Positions 20,319 to 30,423 are shown, numbered from the stretch's first letter. The stretch is DNA of 64,000 nucleotides from Williamsia sp. DF01-3 (GCF_023051145.1 NZ_JALKFS010000005.1:3055733-3119732); one strand, 5' to 3'. Notes: a model not told the origin generated them from the sequence alone. Numbers and translations are program-made.

Positions 20319-21769
20319 GGGTACGGCTCGAAGTCTTTGAGGAAACAGCCGTACAGGTCGATACCGGCTTCGCCCTGCACCACAGGGTCGTACACCCGGG
20401 CCGCTCCGTCGACGAGGTCGAGGGGAGCACGGAAGCCCTCTTCTGCCAGTCGGATCTTGCTTGTGTGCGGCCGTTCGTCGGTGATCCACCCGGTGTCGAC
20501 GGCGGTCACCAGGATCCCGTCCTCGTAGAGGTCGCCGGCACTCGTGCGCGTCAACATGTTCAGCGCCGCCTTCGCCATGTTGGTGTGAGGATGACCGGGC
20601 CCCTTGTACCCACGCGAGAAGATGCCCTCCATCGCCGACACATTCACCACATACTTGCGTCGTGCCGTCGATGCACGGAGGGCCGGGGTGAGCCGTGACA
20701 GCAGGATGAATGGAGCCACGCTGTTGCACAGCTGGACTTCCAGCAACTCCAGCGGGTCCACCTGGTCGACGGTCTCCACCCAGCTGTTGCTGTCGACCAG
20801 ATCGGGCAGCAATCCGCCCGCGTCGATGGCGGTTCCGTCGGCGATGCGTGCGGGAGCCGCAGATCCCGCGGTCATGGCCAGGGAGGCGAGCGTCTTGGCC
20901 GCCGAGTCCGAATCGCCGCCTGAGGCGAGCGACTGTGGATGCAGCTCACTGCTGTCGCCCATGGTCAGCACCGGTACCGCTGCCGCGGGGCCGGTGAGCG
21001 GTGCTCGTTCGGCGTCGGCGAGCGAACTGTACGCGCCGGCGGTGCGCCGCACCGTCTGTGCGGCGTTGTTGATGAGGATGTCGAGGGGTCCTTGCGCCGC
21101 AACAGAATCCGCCAGCGCTGTCACCTGTGCGGGATCGCGGAGGTCGATACCGACGATGCTCAGGCGATGCAGCCACTCGTCCGCATCCGGCTGCCGGGCG
21201 AATCGCCGGGCCGCGTCCTTGGGGAACCGGGTGGTGATGGTGAGGTCGGCACCGTCGCGGAGCAGCATCAGCGCGATGTACATGCCGATCTTTGCCCTGC
21301 CGCCGGTGAGAAGTGCGCGGCGGCCGCTCAGGTCGGTGTGCTGGTTGCGTTTGTCGCGGTTGGCGGCCGCGCATCGTGGGCAGAGTTGATGGTGGAACGC
21401 GTCAACCCGGGTGTAATCCTGCTTGCAGATGTAGCACGGCTGGGGGCGGATGAGCGTTCCGGCGGTGCTGCCGGGCGCACCCGTCAGCGGTAGGCCGGCG
21501 GTCTCGTCGTCGATGCGGTCCGGCGAACCGGTCGCGGTGGCCGCCAGCACCTTCCGGTCGGCGTCGAGACGGGTCTGATGAGCCTGTCTCTTGCGGCGCC
21601 GCTTGGCTCGCTTGAACATCAAGGCCACGGCCCGCTGCACCGTGATCGAATCAGGATGATCTGCGTCGAGTTCGGTCACCTGGTCGAGGACACGGTGGAA
21701 GACCGCCAGGTCGGCGGGATCGATGAGGTCGGCGTGCACCCGAGTATTGTAGTGCGCCCGGTCGACCAC
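20312..21769 (-). CDS. Atypical SDR with N-terminal zinc ribbon
   Basis: A 485-residue protein. Residues 1-100 form a helical, Arg/Lys-rich region (FKRAKRRRKRQ). Cys112, Cys115, Cys130 and Cys133 make a CxxC-x14-CxxC zinc ribbon, and the rest is a short-chain dehydrogenase domain. The cofactor loop reads TGGRAKIG, departing from TGxxxGIG. The catalytic Ser is kept (NVSAMEG), but the YxxxK site reads TNMAK, so the Tyr is replaced by Thr. A 60-residue insertion lies between the NNAAQT and NSWVE regions. It starts at a GTG. Either a non-canonical reductase or a regulatory NAD(P)-binding protein. Confidence 0.82.
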   Translation of the reverse strand: MVDRAHYNTRVHADLIDPADLAVFHRVLDQVTELDADHPDSITVQRAVALMFKRAKRRRKRQAHQTRLDADRKVLAATATGSPDRIDDETAGLPLTGAPGSTAGTLIRPQPCYICKQDYTRVDAFHHQLCPRCAAANRDKRNQHTDLSGRRALLTGGRAKIGMYIALMLLRDGADLTITTRFPKDAARRFARQPDADEWLHRLSIVGIDLRDPAQVTALADSVAAQGPLDILINNAAQTVRRTAGAYSSLADAERAPLTGPAAAVPVLTMGDSSELHPQSLASGGDSDSAAKTLASLAMTAGSAAPARIADGTAIDAGGLLPDLVDSNSWVETVDQVDPLELLEVQLCNSVAPFILLSRLTPALRASTARRKYVVNVSAMEGIFSRGYKGPGHPHTNMAKAALNMLTRTSAGDLYEDGILVTAVDTGWITDERPHTSKIRLAEEGFRAPLDLVDGAARVYDPVVQGEAGIDLYGCFLKDFEPYPW

Positions 21770-21816
21770 ACTGACCGCCCGCGATGGGTCCTGTGACGCG
21801 GCCGAGCGCGTGGCTG

Positions 21817-22382
21817 TCAGCGTCCGGTTGCGGCGGCTCCGGGGACAGTGGTGCCGGTGGGCCTCGCCTCTTCGGCAATGTCGTCGGCGGCAGCGCCCGC
21901 GAAGGCGTCATCGAGACGAACCAGGCTTCCTGCACACCGAGGACCACGATGATCGACAGCAGCAGTCCTTCGGCCTCAATGGGGGACAGGCTGAGGTTCA
22001 TCGCACCGACGACGTCGGGGAACAGTGCGACGACAAACACCAAGACGTACAGCGGCACACCCGCACCGCCGAGCACCCACGGCATCACCTTCGCGTCGGT
22101 GTGGGTGCGGAACTGCACCGCGAGCATCGCGATCCCGATTGCACCGATGAGTCCGGCGATCGAGAATCCGGTGCGCCACACAGCGGTGATCTCGGGGGCC
22201 ACCTGGGCAAACAACGACACCGCGGCGGCGACGACAAATTGCAGCGAGACGAGATACGCCATGTTGCTGCCGCGGCCGTCTCGGCCGGTGAGATCGTCGC
22301 GGTCTTTGACCGCGACCCACCAGAGGCCCAGCAGGGTGAAATTGGTGGCCGCCACGACGCCATAAAACGCGGATTGATCCAT
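21817..22382 (-). pseudogene. Small polytopic membrane protein (frameshifted near C-terminus as sequenced)
   Basis: It begins MDQSAFYGVVAATNFTLLGLWW and has five or six hydrophobic segments. Read as is, the frame runs to 21651 with a Pro/Arg-rich tail overlapping the SDR gene by 119 bases. Adding one base near 21898 (GCGGGCGCTGCC) after MTPSRA gives a short tail, AADDIAEEARP..AAATGR, stopping at 21817. That reading gives a 188-residue protein with normal codon use and removes the overlap. No function is recognised. Confidence 0.65.
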
Positions 22383-22470
22383 GCCCAGCACAGTAGGCGG
22401 TGCGCGAGTGCACCGACAGCTGCTTTTTGATCGACAACCAGGTGCAGCATCTCGCTGTACCGGCAAAGTG

Positions 22471-22556
22471 TGTCCGAGGGGGGACTTGAACCCCCACGCC
22501 CGTTAATAGGGCACTAGCACCTCAAGCTAGCGCGTCTGCCATTCCGCCACTCGGAC
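22471..22556 (-). tRNA. tRNA-Leu(GAG)
   Basis: Read on the minus strand, a full class II tRNA. The acceptor GTCCGAG pairs with CTCGGAC. The anticodon stem CTAGC/GCTAG encloses loop TTGAGGT with anticodon GAG. A long variable arm (GCCCTATTAACGGGC) follows, then a T-arm with GGTTCAAGTCC. The long variable arm and anticodon identify a leucine tRNA reading CUC/CUU. The discriminator is A and CCA is not encoded. Confidence 0.95.
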
Positions 22557-22693
22557 CAGTCACGCCGGCAGTCAACCTGCCAGCGCCGGATAACATTAGC
22601 CGACTGCCGGCCCGCAACCCAAATCCCCAGGACACGACCATCTCGAGACGATTCTCGTCTACCGATGCGGGCAAGGTGCTAACAATCTGTCTC

Positions 22694-23518
22694 ATGGACC
22701 TGGACACGGTGATCTGCCGTACCTGCGCCGTGGAGCACGGCAGTGGGCGACCACAGACATGCCGGATCTGTGCCGACGAACGCCAATACGTACCGCCAGG
22801 CGGGCAACAGTGGGCCTCTCTCGCCGAGTTGACGGCGGAAGGTCATCACGTCGAGATCAATCAGCTCGAACACGGGCTCCACGAGCTGCGCGCCGTACCG
22901 GGTGTCGGCATCGGTCAGCGGAGCAAGTTGCTGTGCACCCAGGCCGGAAACCTGTTGTGGGACCCCCTCGGTTTCATCGATGAGCGATCGGTTGCCGCGG
23001 TACGCAATCGGGGAGATGTGGTGGCCATCGTGGCCAGTCATCCGCACATGTTCGGCGTCCAGGTGGAGTGGAGCCATGCACTGGGGCGGGTACCGGTCCT
23101 GGTGGCCGACGCCGATCTCGAGTGGCTGGCCCGGGCAGATCCGGTCATCGAATCGTGGAGCGGTGACCTCGAAGTCCTGCCGGGGGTCACACTCGCGCAA
23201 CCGGGCGGGCACTTTCCGGGCAGTGCCGTGGCGCATTGGGGCGACGGAGCGCAAGGGCGCGGTGTGCTGCTTTCCGGAGACACCGTGCTGCCCAATCCCG
23301 ACCGGGCCACGGTGTCCTTCATGCGGAGCTATCCGAACCGCATCCCACTGTCGGCGGCGGTGGTGGACCGGTTGGCCCGAGACCTCGGGAGGTTCCGATT
23401 TGATCGCCTGTACGGAAACTTCGCCGAGTTCATCGCCGCCGACGCCGCCACTGCGGTCCAGCACTCGGCGCAACGCCACATCGGTTGGGTGCGGGGTGAT
23501 TTCGACCATCTGACCTGA
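22694..23518 (+). CDS. Metallo-beta-lactamase-fold hydrolase with N-terminal zinc knuckle
   Basis: A 274-residue protein. A CRTCAVEH..CRICADE four-cysteine knuckle at residues 7-27 precedes an MBL-like domain. The metal-site motif is modified: SHPHMFG stands in for HxHxDH. GGHFPGSAVAHW and LLSGDTVLP match later MBL strands with His and Asp ligands. A short extension upstream in the same frame is possible, but the ATG at 22694 is preferred. It is the first gene after tRNA-Leu. The substrate is unknown. Confidence 0.8.
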   Translation: MDLDTVICRTCAVEHGSGRPQTCRICADERQYVPPGGQQWASLAELTAEGHHVEINQLEHGLHELRAVPGVGIGQRSKLLCTQAGNLLWDPLGFIDERSVAAVRNRGDVVAIVASHPHMFGVQVEWSHALGRVPVLVADADLEWLARADPVIESWSGDLEVLPGVTLAQPGGHFPGSAVAHWGDGAQGRGVLLSGDTVLPNPDRATVSFMRSYPNRIPLSAAVVDRLARDLGRFRFDRLYGNFAEFIAADAATAVQHSAQRHIGWVRGDFDHLT

Positions 23519-23583
23519 CGCTGGAGTCGTCGACTCCGCTGAGCACCCGGTCCGAACGTCGTCAGGATGATAGGAATGAGCAG

Positions 23584-24927
23584 GTGAGCCCCGACACCGA
23601 CACTCCCACCGCAACCGATGAAGTTGTCGGCCTGGTCAGCAGGCTGATCCGCTTCGACACCAGCAACACCGGTGAGCTCGAGACCACCAAGGGCGAGGAA
23701 GAATGTGCCCGCTGGGTGCAGCAGCAACTCGAGGACGTGGGCTACCGGACCGAGTATGTCGAATCCGGCCAGCCCGGCCGGGGCAACGTCTTCGCAACCC
23801 TGCCAGGCAGCGACTCCACCCGAGGCAAGTTGTTGCTGCACACCCATCTTGATGTCGTACCGGCCGAGCCTGCTGATTGGAGCGTCCATCCGTTCTCCGG
23901 GTCTGTCGAGGACGGCTACATCTGGGGCAGGGGCGCGGTCGACATGAAAGACATGGTGGGAATGGCTTTGGCCCTTGCCCGGCAGTTCAAACGCGACGGC
24001 ACCGTTCCTCCTCGCGACATCGTGTTCGCCTTTCTCGCCGACGAAGAGGCCGGTGGCAAGTGGGGTTCGCACTGGCTGGTGGAACACCGGCCCGATCTCT
24101 TCGAAGGGGTCACCGAAGCTGTCGGTGAGGTCGGCGGTTTCTCTCTCACCGTCGACCGGCCCGACGGCGGACAAAAGCGCCTGTATCTCGTCGAGACCGC
24201 GGAAAAGGGAATTGCCTGGATGCGGCTGACGGCAACCGCCACAGCCGGCCACGGATCGTTTCTGCACGACGACAACGCCGTCACGATCTTGTCCGAAGCT
24301 GTTGCGAGGTTGGGCAGGCACACGTTCCCGTTGGTGATGACCGAATCGGTGTCGCAGTTCTTGGCCGCGGTGTCTGAGGAGTCCGGGCTCGAACTGCACC
24401 CGGACACACCGGATCTGGAAACCGCCCTGTTCAAGATCGGCTCGATCGCCAGGATCATCGGAGCAACCCTGCGGGACACGGCCAACCCCACGATGCTCAA
24501 TGCCGGGTACAAGGCAAACGTCATCCCGCAGAAAGCCACCGCCGTGGTGGACTGCCGGGTCTTACCTGGCCGCCAGGCTGCATTCGAAGCCGAGGTCGAC
24601 GCCCTCATCGGGCCACAGGTCACCAGGGAATGGGTCACGAAACTCGACTCGTACGAGACCACGTTCGACGGTGACCTCGTCGATGCGATGAATGACGCGA
24701 TCTTGGCCCACGATCCCGAAGGCCGCACCGTGCCGTACATGCTGTCCGGCGGCACCGATGCCAAAGCTTTTGCGCGCCTTGGTATCCGGTGTTTCGGCTT
24801 CGCTCCGCTGAAACTGCCGACCGACCTCGATTTCGCCGCGCTGTTTCATGGGATCGACGAGCGGGTACCGGTGGAGTCGGTTCTGTTCGGTACCGATGTC
24901 CTCGAGCACTTCTTGCTCCACAGTTGA
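23584..24927 (+). CDS. M20-family metallopeptidase
   Basis: A 447-residue dizinc peptidase/deacylase. The first metal motif HTHLDVVPA and the bridging Asp in [10 protein letters not shown] are present, the catalytic Glu pair is in DEEAGGKWG, and a lid domain follows. The C-terminal [10 protein letters not shown] supplies another ligand region. It starts at a GTG after AGGAATGAGCAG. It precedes the PEBP gene by 49 bases, as with M. tuberculosis Rv2141c and Rv2140c, so this block is syntenic. Substrate preference is not determinable. Confidence 0.88.
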   Translation: MSPDTDTPTATDEVVGLVSRLIRFDTSNTGELETTKGEEECARWVQQQLEDVGYRTEYVESGQPGRGNVFATLPGSDSTRGKLLLHTHLDVVPAEPADWSVHPFSGSVEDGYIWGRGAVDMKDMVGMALALARQFKRDGTVPPRDIVFAFLADEEAGGKWGSHWLVEHRPDLFEGVTEAVGEVGGFSLTVDRPDGGQKRLYLVETAEKGIAWMRLTATATAGHGSFLHDDNAVTILSEAVARLGRHTFPLVMTESVSQFLAAVSEESGLELHPDTPDLETALFKIGSIARIIGATLRDTANPTMLNAGYKANVIPQKATAVVDCRVLPGRQAAFEAEVDALIGPQVTREWVTKLDSYETTFDGDLVDAMNDAILAHDPEGRTVPYMLSGGTDAKAFARLGIRCFGFAPLKLPTDLDFAALFHGIDERVPVESVLFGTDVLEHFLLHS

Positions 24928-24976
24928 TGGCCCGCACGCTTCACGGATTGACCCCTACGGAAAGGACGCGAACGAC

Positions 24977-25519
24977 ATGTCGAGTTACAACCCGTACGAC
25001 GCACTACCTCACCTGCCCGGTTTCACCCTGACGTCCGAGAGCATCACCGACGGCGCACCGCTCGGCAAGGCGCAGGTCTCCGGGATCATGGGAGCCGGCG
25101 GCGAGGACGTCTCGCCTCAGCTCAGCTGGTCCGGCTTCCCAGAGGACACCAAGAGCTTCGCGGTCACCGTCTACGACCCGGATGCTCCCACCGCGTCGGG
25201 ATTCTGGCATTGGGCAGTCGCGGACATCCCGGCGTCGGTCACGTCGCTCGACGCCGGCGTCGGTGATGGCGCCGAGGGGTCTCTCCCGTCCGGAGCCGTG
25301 ACCCTCAACAACGACGCTTCGGCGCCGCGGTTCATCGGCGCCGCCCCGCCGCCCGGACACGGCCCGCACCGGTACTTCGTCGTTGTGCACGCAGTGGATG
25401 TCGAGAGCCTCGGACTGCCCGATGGTGCGACGCCGGCCTACCTCGGATTCAATCTGTTCAGCCACGCGATCGGACGTGCGGTCATCCACGGCACGTACGA
25501 GCAGCCGGCCGGAGACTAG
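24977..25519 (+). CDS. YbhB/YbcL (PEBP-like) family protein
   Basis: A 180-residue phosphatidylethanolamine-binding-like protein. It shows the family's [19 protein letters not shown] motif and [13 protein letters not shown], which line the anion-binding pocket. The ATG has a GGAAAGGA site 10 bases upstream. The homologue in M. tuberculosis is Rv2140c. The family binds small anionic ligands; no enzymatic role is proven. Its stop overlaps the convergent pyrD stop by 4 bases. Confidence 0.9.
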   Translation: MSSYNPYDALPHLPGFTLTSESITDGAPLGKAQVSGIMGAGGEDVSPQLSWSGFPEDTKSFAVTVYDPDAPTASGFWHWAVADIPASVTSLDAGVGDGAEGSLPSGAVTLNNDASAPRFIGAAPPPGHGPHRYFVVVHAVDVESLGLPDGATPAYLGFNLFSHAIGRAVIHGTYEQPAGD

Positions 25520-26625
25520 TCGGACCGGGGTGCCGCGCTGCCGACCGCTTCGGTGATCGACGTGTACCCGGCAGCGCGCACCCTGTCGGCCAGTCCTTGA
25601 TGAATGTGCTTGGCCCACAACGGACCACCGTAAATGAAGCCGGTGTAACCCTGGATCAGCGAGGCACCGGCCCGGATGCGCTCCCAGGCCTGATCCGCGG
25701 TCTCGATGCCGCCGACGCTGACCAGCGTCAACTTGCCGCCCACCCGGGCGTGCAGTCGGCGTAGGACCTCGAGCGAGCGGTCTGCGAGCGGAGCGCCCGA
25801 CAACCCGCCTGCGCCCATCGCCTCGACCTCATGCGCGGGGGTGGCCAACCCGTCCCGGCTGATGGTGGTGTTGGTGCAGACGATTCCCGCCAGCCCCAAC
25901 TCGACTGCCAGGTCCGCGATGTCGTCGATGTCGTCGTCGACCAGGTCGGGAGCGATCTTCACCAGCACCGGAATGTCCACCGACTCCTGTACCGCGGCAA
26001 GCAGCGGACGCAGGGAGGCCACGGCCTGAAGATCCCTCAGGCCCGGCGTGTTCGGCGAACTGACGTTCACGACGAGGAAGTCCGCCAGCGGTCCGAGTAG
26101 TCGAGCGCTGATGAGGTAGTCCTCCACCGCATCTTCGGCCGCGACAACCTTGGTCTTGCCGATGTTGGCTCCGATGGGCACCATCGTCGTTGTCGTCTTA
26201 CGTTGTCTGAGCAGGTTGGCCGCCGCGCCCGCCCCATGATTGTTGAAGCCCATCCTGTTGATCAGCGCACGGTCGGCTGGCAGACGGAACAGCCGAGGTC
26301 CCGGGTTTCCGGGCTGAGCGGCACCGGTGACCGTACCGATCTCGGCGAATCCGAAACCGAGTGCGCCCCAGGCGTCGATCGCTTCCGCGTTCTTGTCGAA
26401 TCCCGCCGCCAGTCCGAGCGGTGCGGGAAAGTCGATGCCGAAGACGCGCGACCGCAGGACCGGATCGTGGGTCAGCAAGACCCGACCGGCAACGAGGCGG
26501 AGCGGCTTGACCCGGCCGACCAAGATGATGATCGCCGCTGCGACGCGGTGGATCCGCTCTGCCGGCACACGGAACATCAGTGCGAGGAGCAGCGGATACA
26601 GCCGCCGATACAGCGACTCGATCAC
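25516..26625 (-). CDS. pyrD: Dihydroorotate dehydrogenase, quinone type
   Basis: Class 2 membrane-associated FMN enzyme that oxidises dihydroorotate to orotate with quinone in pyrimidine synthesis. The N-terminal amphipathic helix pair ([14 protein letters not shown]) anchors it. [39 protein letters not shown] and the C-terminal [19 protein letters not shown] are the usual blocks, with the class 2 catalytic Ser in NVSSPNT. It is 369 residues long. The GTG start overlaps the stop of the small upstream gene (GTGA), showing coupling. Confidence 0.95.
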   Translation of the reverse strand: MIESLYRRLYPLLLALMFRVPAERIHRVAAAIIILVGRVKPLRLVAGRVLLTHDPVLRSRVFGIDFPAPLGLAAGFDKNAEAIDAWGALGFGFAEIGTVTGAAQPGNPGPRLFRLPADRALINRMGFNNHGAGAAANLLRQRKTTTTMVPIGANIGKTKVVAAEDAVEDYLISARLLGPLADFLVVNVSSPNTPGLRDLQAVASLRPLLAAVQESVDIPVLVKIAPDLVDDDIDDIADLAVELGLAGIVCTNTTISRDGLATPAHEVEAMGAGGLSGAPLADRSLEVLRRLHARVGGKLTLVSVGGIETADQAWERIRAGASLIQGYTGFIYGGPLWAKHIHQGLADRVRAAGYTSITEAVGSAAPRSD

Positions 26626-26878
26626 GCGCTCACCCCGGTGTCGGGAAGATCGGTCGGCGCGAGCCGCGGCCGGCGCCGACGGAGCAGGACCTTGCGGCTA
26701 CCGTCCGAATACAACCGCACCCGCGACAGCTCCCACCCCCGAACTCCGCCTGGATCGACAGCTGCATCGATGCCGTCACCCGCGTCACGTCGGGCGGGAG
26801 GCGCAGGGGGACGTATTCGTAGTCGTCTGCCGACATATCCCATTCCCGCGGAAATCCGCGGTTGCGCTTACCTGCCAA
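26622..26878 (-). pseudogene. DUF5703-like small protein (frameshifted as sequenced)
   Basis: Two frames join into an 85-residue basic protein: MAGKRNRGFPREWDMSADDYEYVPLRL in one frame and [22 protein letters not shown] in the next. The break is at the G5 run near 26744 (GAGTTCGGGGGTGGGAG), and one extra G restores the frame. An internal ATG (MSADDYEY) could be the real start. The product has the look of the DUF5703 family found upstream of pyrD in related genera. Function unknown. Confidence 0.68.
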
Positions 26879-26890
26879 TCGAAAGTCACC

Positions 26891-27913
26891 TCACTGCTGG
26901 TCGGGGCCGATGATCTGCAGACCCTCACCACGGGCCGAGAGCAGATACACCGTTCCCGTCTTCGGGTCCACCACCATCGAGTTCGCCTGCCCGACTGTCT
27001 GGAACTGGCGTTGCTGAACCGGGGTCCCGGTGGACAACTCGTAGGCGGTGACCTTGTTGTTTCCGGTGGTGCTCACCCACGCCAGGTTGTGGGTGTCGTC
27101 GTAGTCTACGGCGTACGGTCCGAAGGCCACCGGATAGCGGAACCTGTTGACCAACGGGTCGCCGTTGAACGCCAGCAACTCGCCTCCGCGGGTGTCGGTG
27201 GTCAGGAAACGCCCGAAGTGATCCACCGTGAGATTTGTCGCACCGTCGCCCGCACGGATCGCGACCCCGAGGTCGTCATCCGCCAAGTCGAGTTCGGTCA
27301 CCGACGACTGCGCACGGTCGAGAACAACCACCTGCCCACCGTGTTCGGCGAGTGCATCCGCCCGGACGAGTCCGTCGATCGTCCCCGTGACCGCGCCTTG
27401 GGCATCGACACGGAGAATCTCACCGCCCTCGGTACCGATGAAGGTCTCTCCGGTCGAGCTCAACAACGACGACAACGGGGTGCCCGGCACGTCGGTGGTC
27501 GTGATCGCGCCGTCTGCCGAATCGACGGTCAACATCGCGTCGGCCACAAGCACCTGCAGCTTCCCGCCACTGAACGTCCCGAACCCGGATGCCCTGTCGG
27601 GCAACGTGACTGTGCGAGCAGGCGCACTCCCGGGTGCCAGGCCGGCGGTGGGGTAGAAGAGAATCGTCCGCCCGTCGTCGGACAGCAGCGCGAGCTGGGA
27701 AGTGCTCGGGCAGAACGCCAGTGCAGTCCCGGCTCCGGGTACCGGTACGACAACACCTGCGGGCCGTTCCGACCCATCTGCCGCGGGTGCGGCGATCGGG
27801 GTCTGCGGGGTGATCGTCGGGACGTCCGGGGTCTCTTCCGAATCCGAGCAACCCGTCACCACGAGTGCCGCGACCACCATTGCCACGATCAGGCCTCTGC
27901 CGCGCACATTCAT
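26891..27913 (-). CDS. Putative lipoprotein with beta-propeller-like repeats
   Basis: A 340-residue exported lipoprotein. MNVRGRGLIVAMVVAALVV is a lipoprotein signal with lipobox VTGC, so Cys is the lipidated residue. The mature protein has recurring short strands (LALLSDDGRTILFY, GETFIGTEGGEI, KVTAYELSTG, GTVYLLSARG) that suggest a beta-propeller. A longer upstream extension in frame is not a signal peptide and is dropped. Its place next to pyrD and uppP is that of M. tuberculosis LppL (Rv2138). Confidence 0.83.
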   Translation of the reverse strand: MNVRGRGLIVAMVVAALVVTGCSDSEETPDVPTITPQTPIAAPAADGSERPAGVVVPVPGAGTALAFCPSTSQLALLSDDGRTILFYPTAGLAPGSAPARTVTLPDRASGFGTFSGGKLQVLVADAMLTVDSADGAITTTDVPGTPLSSLLSSTGETFIGTEGGEILRVDAQGAVTGTIDGLVRADALAEHGGQVVVLDRAQSSVTELDLADDDLGVAIRAGDGATNLTVDHFGRFLTTDTRGGELLAFNGDPLVNRFRYPVAFGPYAVDYDDTHNLAWVSTTGNNKVTAYELSTGTPVQQRQFQTVGQANSMVVDPKTGTVYLLSARGEGLQIIGPDQQ

Positions 27914-28012
27914 GGGAACCATCTTGCTCGTTGACGACCGGGGCATGGACGGCCGGGGGAGTGCGCGTCGCTCGACAGGGGCGGGGCCGCACGTCCCGTA
28001 GCATCGGCTGCC

Positions 28013-28855
28013 GTGACCGACTCGATGAGCTGGGCCCAGTCGATCGTCCTGGGTGCCGTGCAAGGCCTGACCGAATTCCTGCCCGTATCGTCATCCGGCC
28101 ACCTGCGCATCGTCTCGGAGGTGTGGTTCGGCGACGATGCCGGCGCGTCGTTCACCGCGGTGACCCAGCTCGGCACCGAGGCCGCGGTGCTGGTCTATTT
28201 CGCCCGGGACATCGTCCGCATCATCGCGGCGTGGTTCCGGGGCCTGCGCCGCCCCGATGCCCGGGATCTCGACTATCGGATCGGCTGGTATGTGATCATC
28301 GCCACCATTCCGATCGGCGTCCTCGGCTTCCTGTTCAAAGACCAGATCCGCACCGGCGCACGCAACCTGTGGCTGATCGCCACCATGCTCATCGTCTTCT
28401 CGTTGGTGATCTTTCTGGCCGAACGGTACGGCGCCAAGAAACGACCGATCGAACAACTCACCCGGCGCGACGGTCTTGTCATGGGATTCGCGCAGTGCCT
28501 GGCTCTGATCCCGGGTGTCTCGCGTTCCGGTGCCACCTCGAGCGCCGGACTGTTCCTGGGCCTCGAGCGGGAGGCCGCGGTGCGCTTCTCCTTCCTGCTG
28601 GCCATCCCGGCCGTGACCGCGTCGGGGCTGTTCAGCCTGCCGGATGCATTCAGTCCGAGTGGCGACGGCATGCAGGCGAGTGGGCCACAGCTGCTGGTCG
28701 CCACCCTGGTTGCCTTCGTCATCGGCTTCGCCTCGATCGCCTGGCTGCTGAAGTTCGTCGCGAACCATTCCCTGAACTGGTTTGTCGCCTACCGGATCAT
28801 CCTCGGATTGGTCGTCATGGGCCTGCTCGCCGGTGGGGCGATCAGTGCCACCTGA
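28013..28855 (+). CDS. uppP: Undecaprenyl-diphosphatase
   Basis: Integral-membrane phosphatase that recycles undecaprenyl (or decaprenyl) pyrophosphate for cell-wall synthesis and contributes to bacitracin resistance. The signatures [15 protein letters not shown] (residues 18-32) and PGVSRSGAT are intact, and there are about eight membrane helices over 280 residues. The GTG start lies 100 bases from the divergent lipoprotein start. An ATG four codons downstream is an alternative. Confidence 0.95.
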   Translation: MTDSMSWAQSIVLGAVQGLTEFLPVSSSGHLRIVSEVWFGDDAGASFTAVTQLGTEAAVLVYFARDIVRIIAAWFRGLRRPDARDLDYRIGWYVIIATIPIGVLGFLFKDQIRTGARNLWLIATMLIVFSLVIFLAERYGAKKRPIEQLTRRDGLVMGFAQCLALIPGVSRSGATSSAGLFLGLEREAAVRFSFLLAIPAVTASGLFSLPDAFSPSGDGMQASGPQLLVATLVAFVIGFASIAWLLKFVANHSLNWFVAYRIILGLVVMGLLAGGAISAT

Positions 28856-28936
28856 GTCACCTGTACAGGATCCGTTCCTGTTCGGCGCTGCGTCCACAAC
28901 CGGGCGCAGTGCCCTCGTCCGCCTAAGCTGATTCGT

Positions 28937-29656
28937 GTGACGGTCATTCTGCTTCGCCATGGTCGATCGACGGCCAACACATCCGGGGTCCTGGCCGGTC
29001 GTACCGAAGGTGTGAACCTCGACGATCACGGCCGCACCCAGGCCGCCGCGCTGATCGAACGATTGGGCGGGCTCAGCGGACTCGCCGCCGTCGTCCGATC
29101 ACCCCTGCAGCGTTGTGAACAGACGGTGGCGCCACTCGTCGAACACTTCGGCTGTCCCGAGATCGTCGAGGACAGGCTCGTGGAGGTCGACTACGGTCAG
29201 TGGTCGGGGCGGCCGATCAAGGAGCTCCTGTCCGAACCGCTGTGGCGCGTGGTCCAGCAACAACCGTCCGCCGCCATCTTCCCGGGCGGGGAGGGGCTCG
29301 CGCAGGTGCAGTCGCGTGCGGTGGCGGCAGTTCGTGAACTGGACGCCAGATTCGCAGGCGAAGACGGCGCCGGTGTGTGGATCGCATGCACGCACGGCGA
29401 CGTCATCAAAGCGGTGCTGGCCGACGCGATGGGCATGCATCTCGACGCATTCCAGCGGATCGTGGTCGAACCCGCGTCGGTGAGTGTGATCCGGTACAGC
29501 CTCGCCAGGCCGTACGTACACGCGGTGAACTGCACTTCTACGCTGCCGTCGATCCCGAGTGCGCCGAAACCGAGCGAAGCCGCGGAACAGAAACCCTCCG
29601 ACTCCGGCGAACCACAGTCCGACGAGGCGGTGGTGGGTGGCTCGACGGGCACCTGA
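28937..29656 (+). CDS. Histidine phosphatase family protein
   Basis: A 239-residue phosphoglycerate-mutase-like phosphatase. The phosphohistidine motif RHG is at residues 7-9 (LLRHGRSTAN), and a second His is in CTHGDVIKAV. A conserved EVDYGQWSGRP loop follows the family pattern. The last 40 residues are Ser/Pro/Glu-rich and probably disordered. It is syntenic with M. tuberculosis Rv2135c in the uppP-mshC block. The substrate is unknown. Confidence 0.88.
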   Translation: MTVILLRHGRSTANTSGVLAGRTEGVNLDDHGRTQAAALIERLGGLSGLAAVVRSPLQRCEQTVAPLVEHFGCPEIVEDRLVEVDYGQWSGRPIKELLSEPLWRVVQQQPSAAIFPGGEGLAQVQSRAVAAVRELDARFAGEDGAGVWIACTHGDVIKAVLADAMGMHLDAFQRIVVEPASVSVIRYSLARPYVHAVNCTSTLPSIPSAPKPSEAAEQKPSDSGEPQSDEAVVGGSTGT

Positions 29657-29751
29657 CCGCCACGGCGCGTGGGCCGCATCCAGCGGCGACCTCGTGTCGT
29701 GGGCGAACCGCCATCAAATGGGGATAATCGAACTCGGAAAAGGGAGGTGCC

Positions 29752-30417
29752 ATGGCCAGAGCGATACACGTCTTCCGTAGTCCCGACCGTTTCATCGCCG
29801 GAACGGTGGGCCAACCGGGCGACCGGACCTTCTACCTGCAGGCTGTCCACGAGACACGCGTGATCAGCGTGATGCTCGAGAAGCAGCAGGTCCAGATACT
29901 CGCCGACCGGATCGGCGCGTTGCTCGAAGAAGTGCACCGCCGCTTCGGCACGCCACTGCCCGCAGAACTGTCCCGGGTCGAAGACCTCAGCCCCCTCGTC
30001 ATGCCGGTCGACGCCGAATTCCGGGTCGGCACGATGGGACTCGGCTGGGACTCGGAATCCGAGGCCGTGGTGGTAGAGCTCTTGGCCATCACCGAGGGTG
30101 AGTTCGACGAGAGTGTGGTGCTCGACGACACCGAGGACGGGCCCGATGCCGTCCGCGTGTTCCTCAGCACGGGCGCCGCGCGTGAGTTCGCGACCCGCTC
30201 CAGCCGCGTCATCTCTGCCGGACGCGAACCCTGCCCGCTCTGCGGCGAACCGCTCGACAACGCCGGGCACATCTGCGTCCGCACCAACGGGTACCGCCGG
30301 GACACCGAGTTCGGCCCCTCGCTCGAGTTCATCGATCCAGATCTCCTTGAGGGCATCGAAGACGACGAACCCGGCGACGAGCCCGGGCCCGCCTCCGGCG
30401 ACGAGCCGAGTCGGTAG
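29752..30417 (+). CDS. DUF3090 family protein
   Basis: A 221-residue protein opening MARAIHVFRSPDRFIAGTVG, the DUF3090 pattern. The C-terminal CPLCGEPLDNAGHIC (three Cys plus His) is probably a zinc site. The tail is acidic (GIEDDEPGDEPG). An AAAGGGAGG ribosome site precedes the ATG. It is separated by 6 bases from the SCO1664-like gene, so the two share a transcript. The conserved association with mshC is known in Actinobacteria, but its function is not established. Confidence 0.88.
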   Translation: MARAIHVFRSPDRFIAGTVGQPGDRTFYLQAVHETRVISVMLEKQQVQILADRIGALLEEVHRRFGTPLPAELSRVEDLSPLVMPVDAEFRVGTMGLGWDSESEAVVVELLAITEGEFDESVVLDDTEDGPDAVRVFLSTGAAREFATRSSRVISAGREPCPLCGEPLDNAGHICVRTNGYRRDTEFGPSLEFIDPDLLEGIEDDEPGDEPGPASGDEPSR

Positions 30418-30423
30418 TCCACG

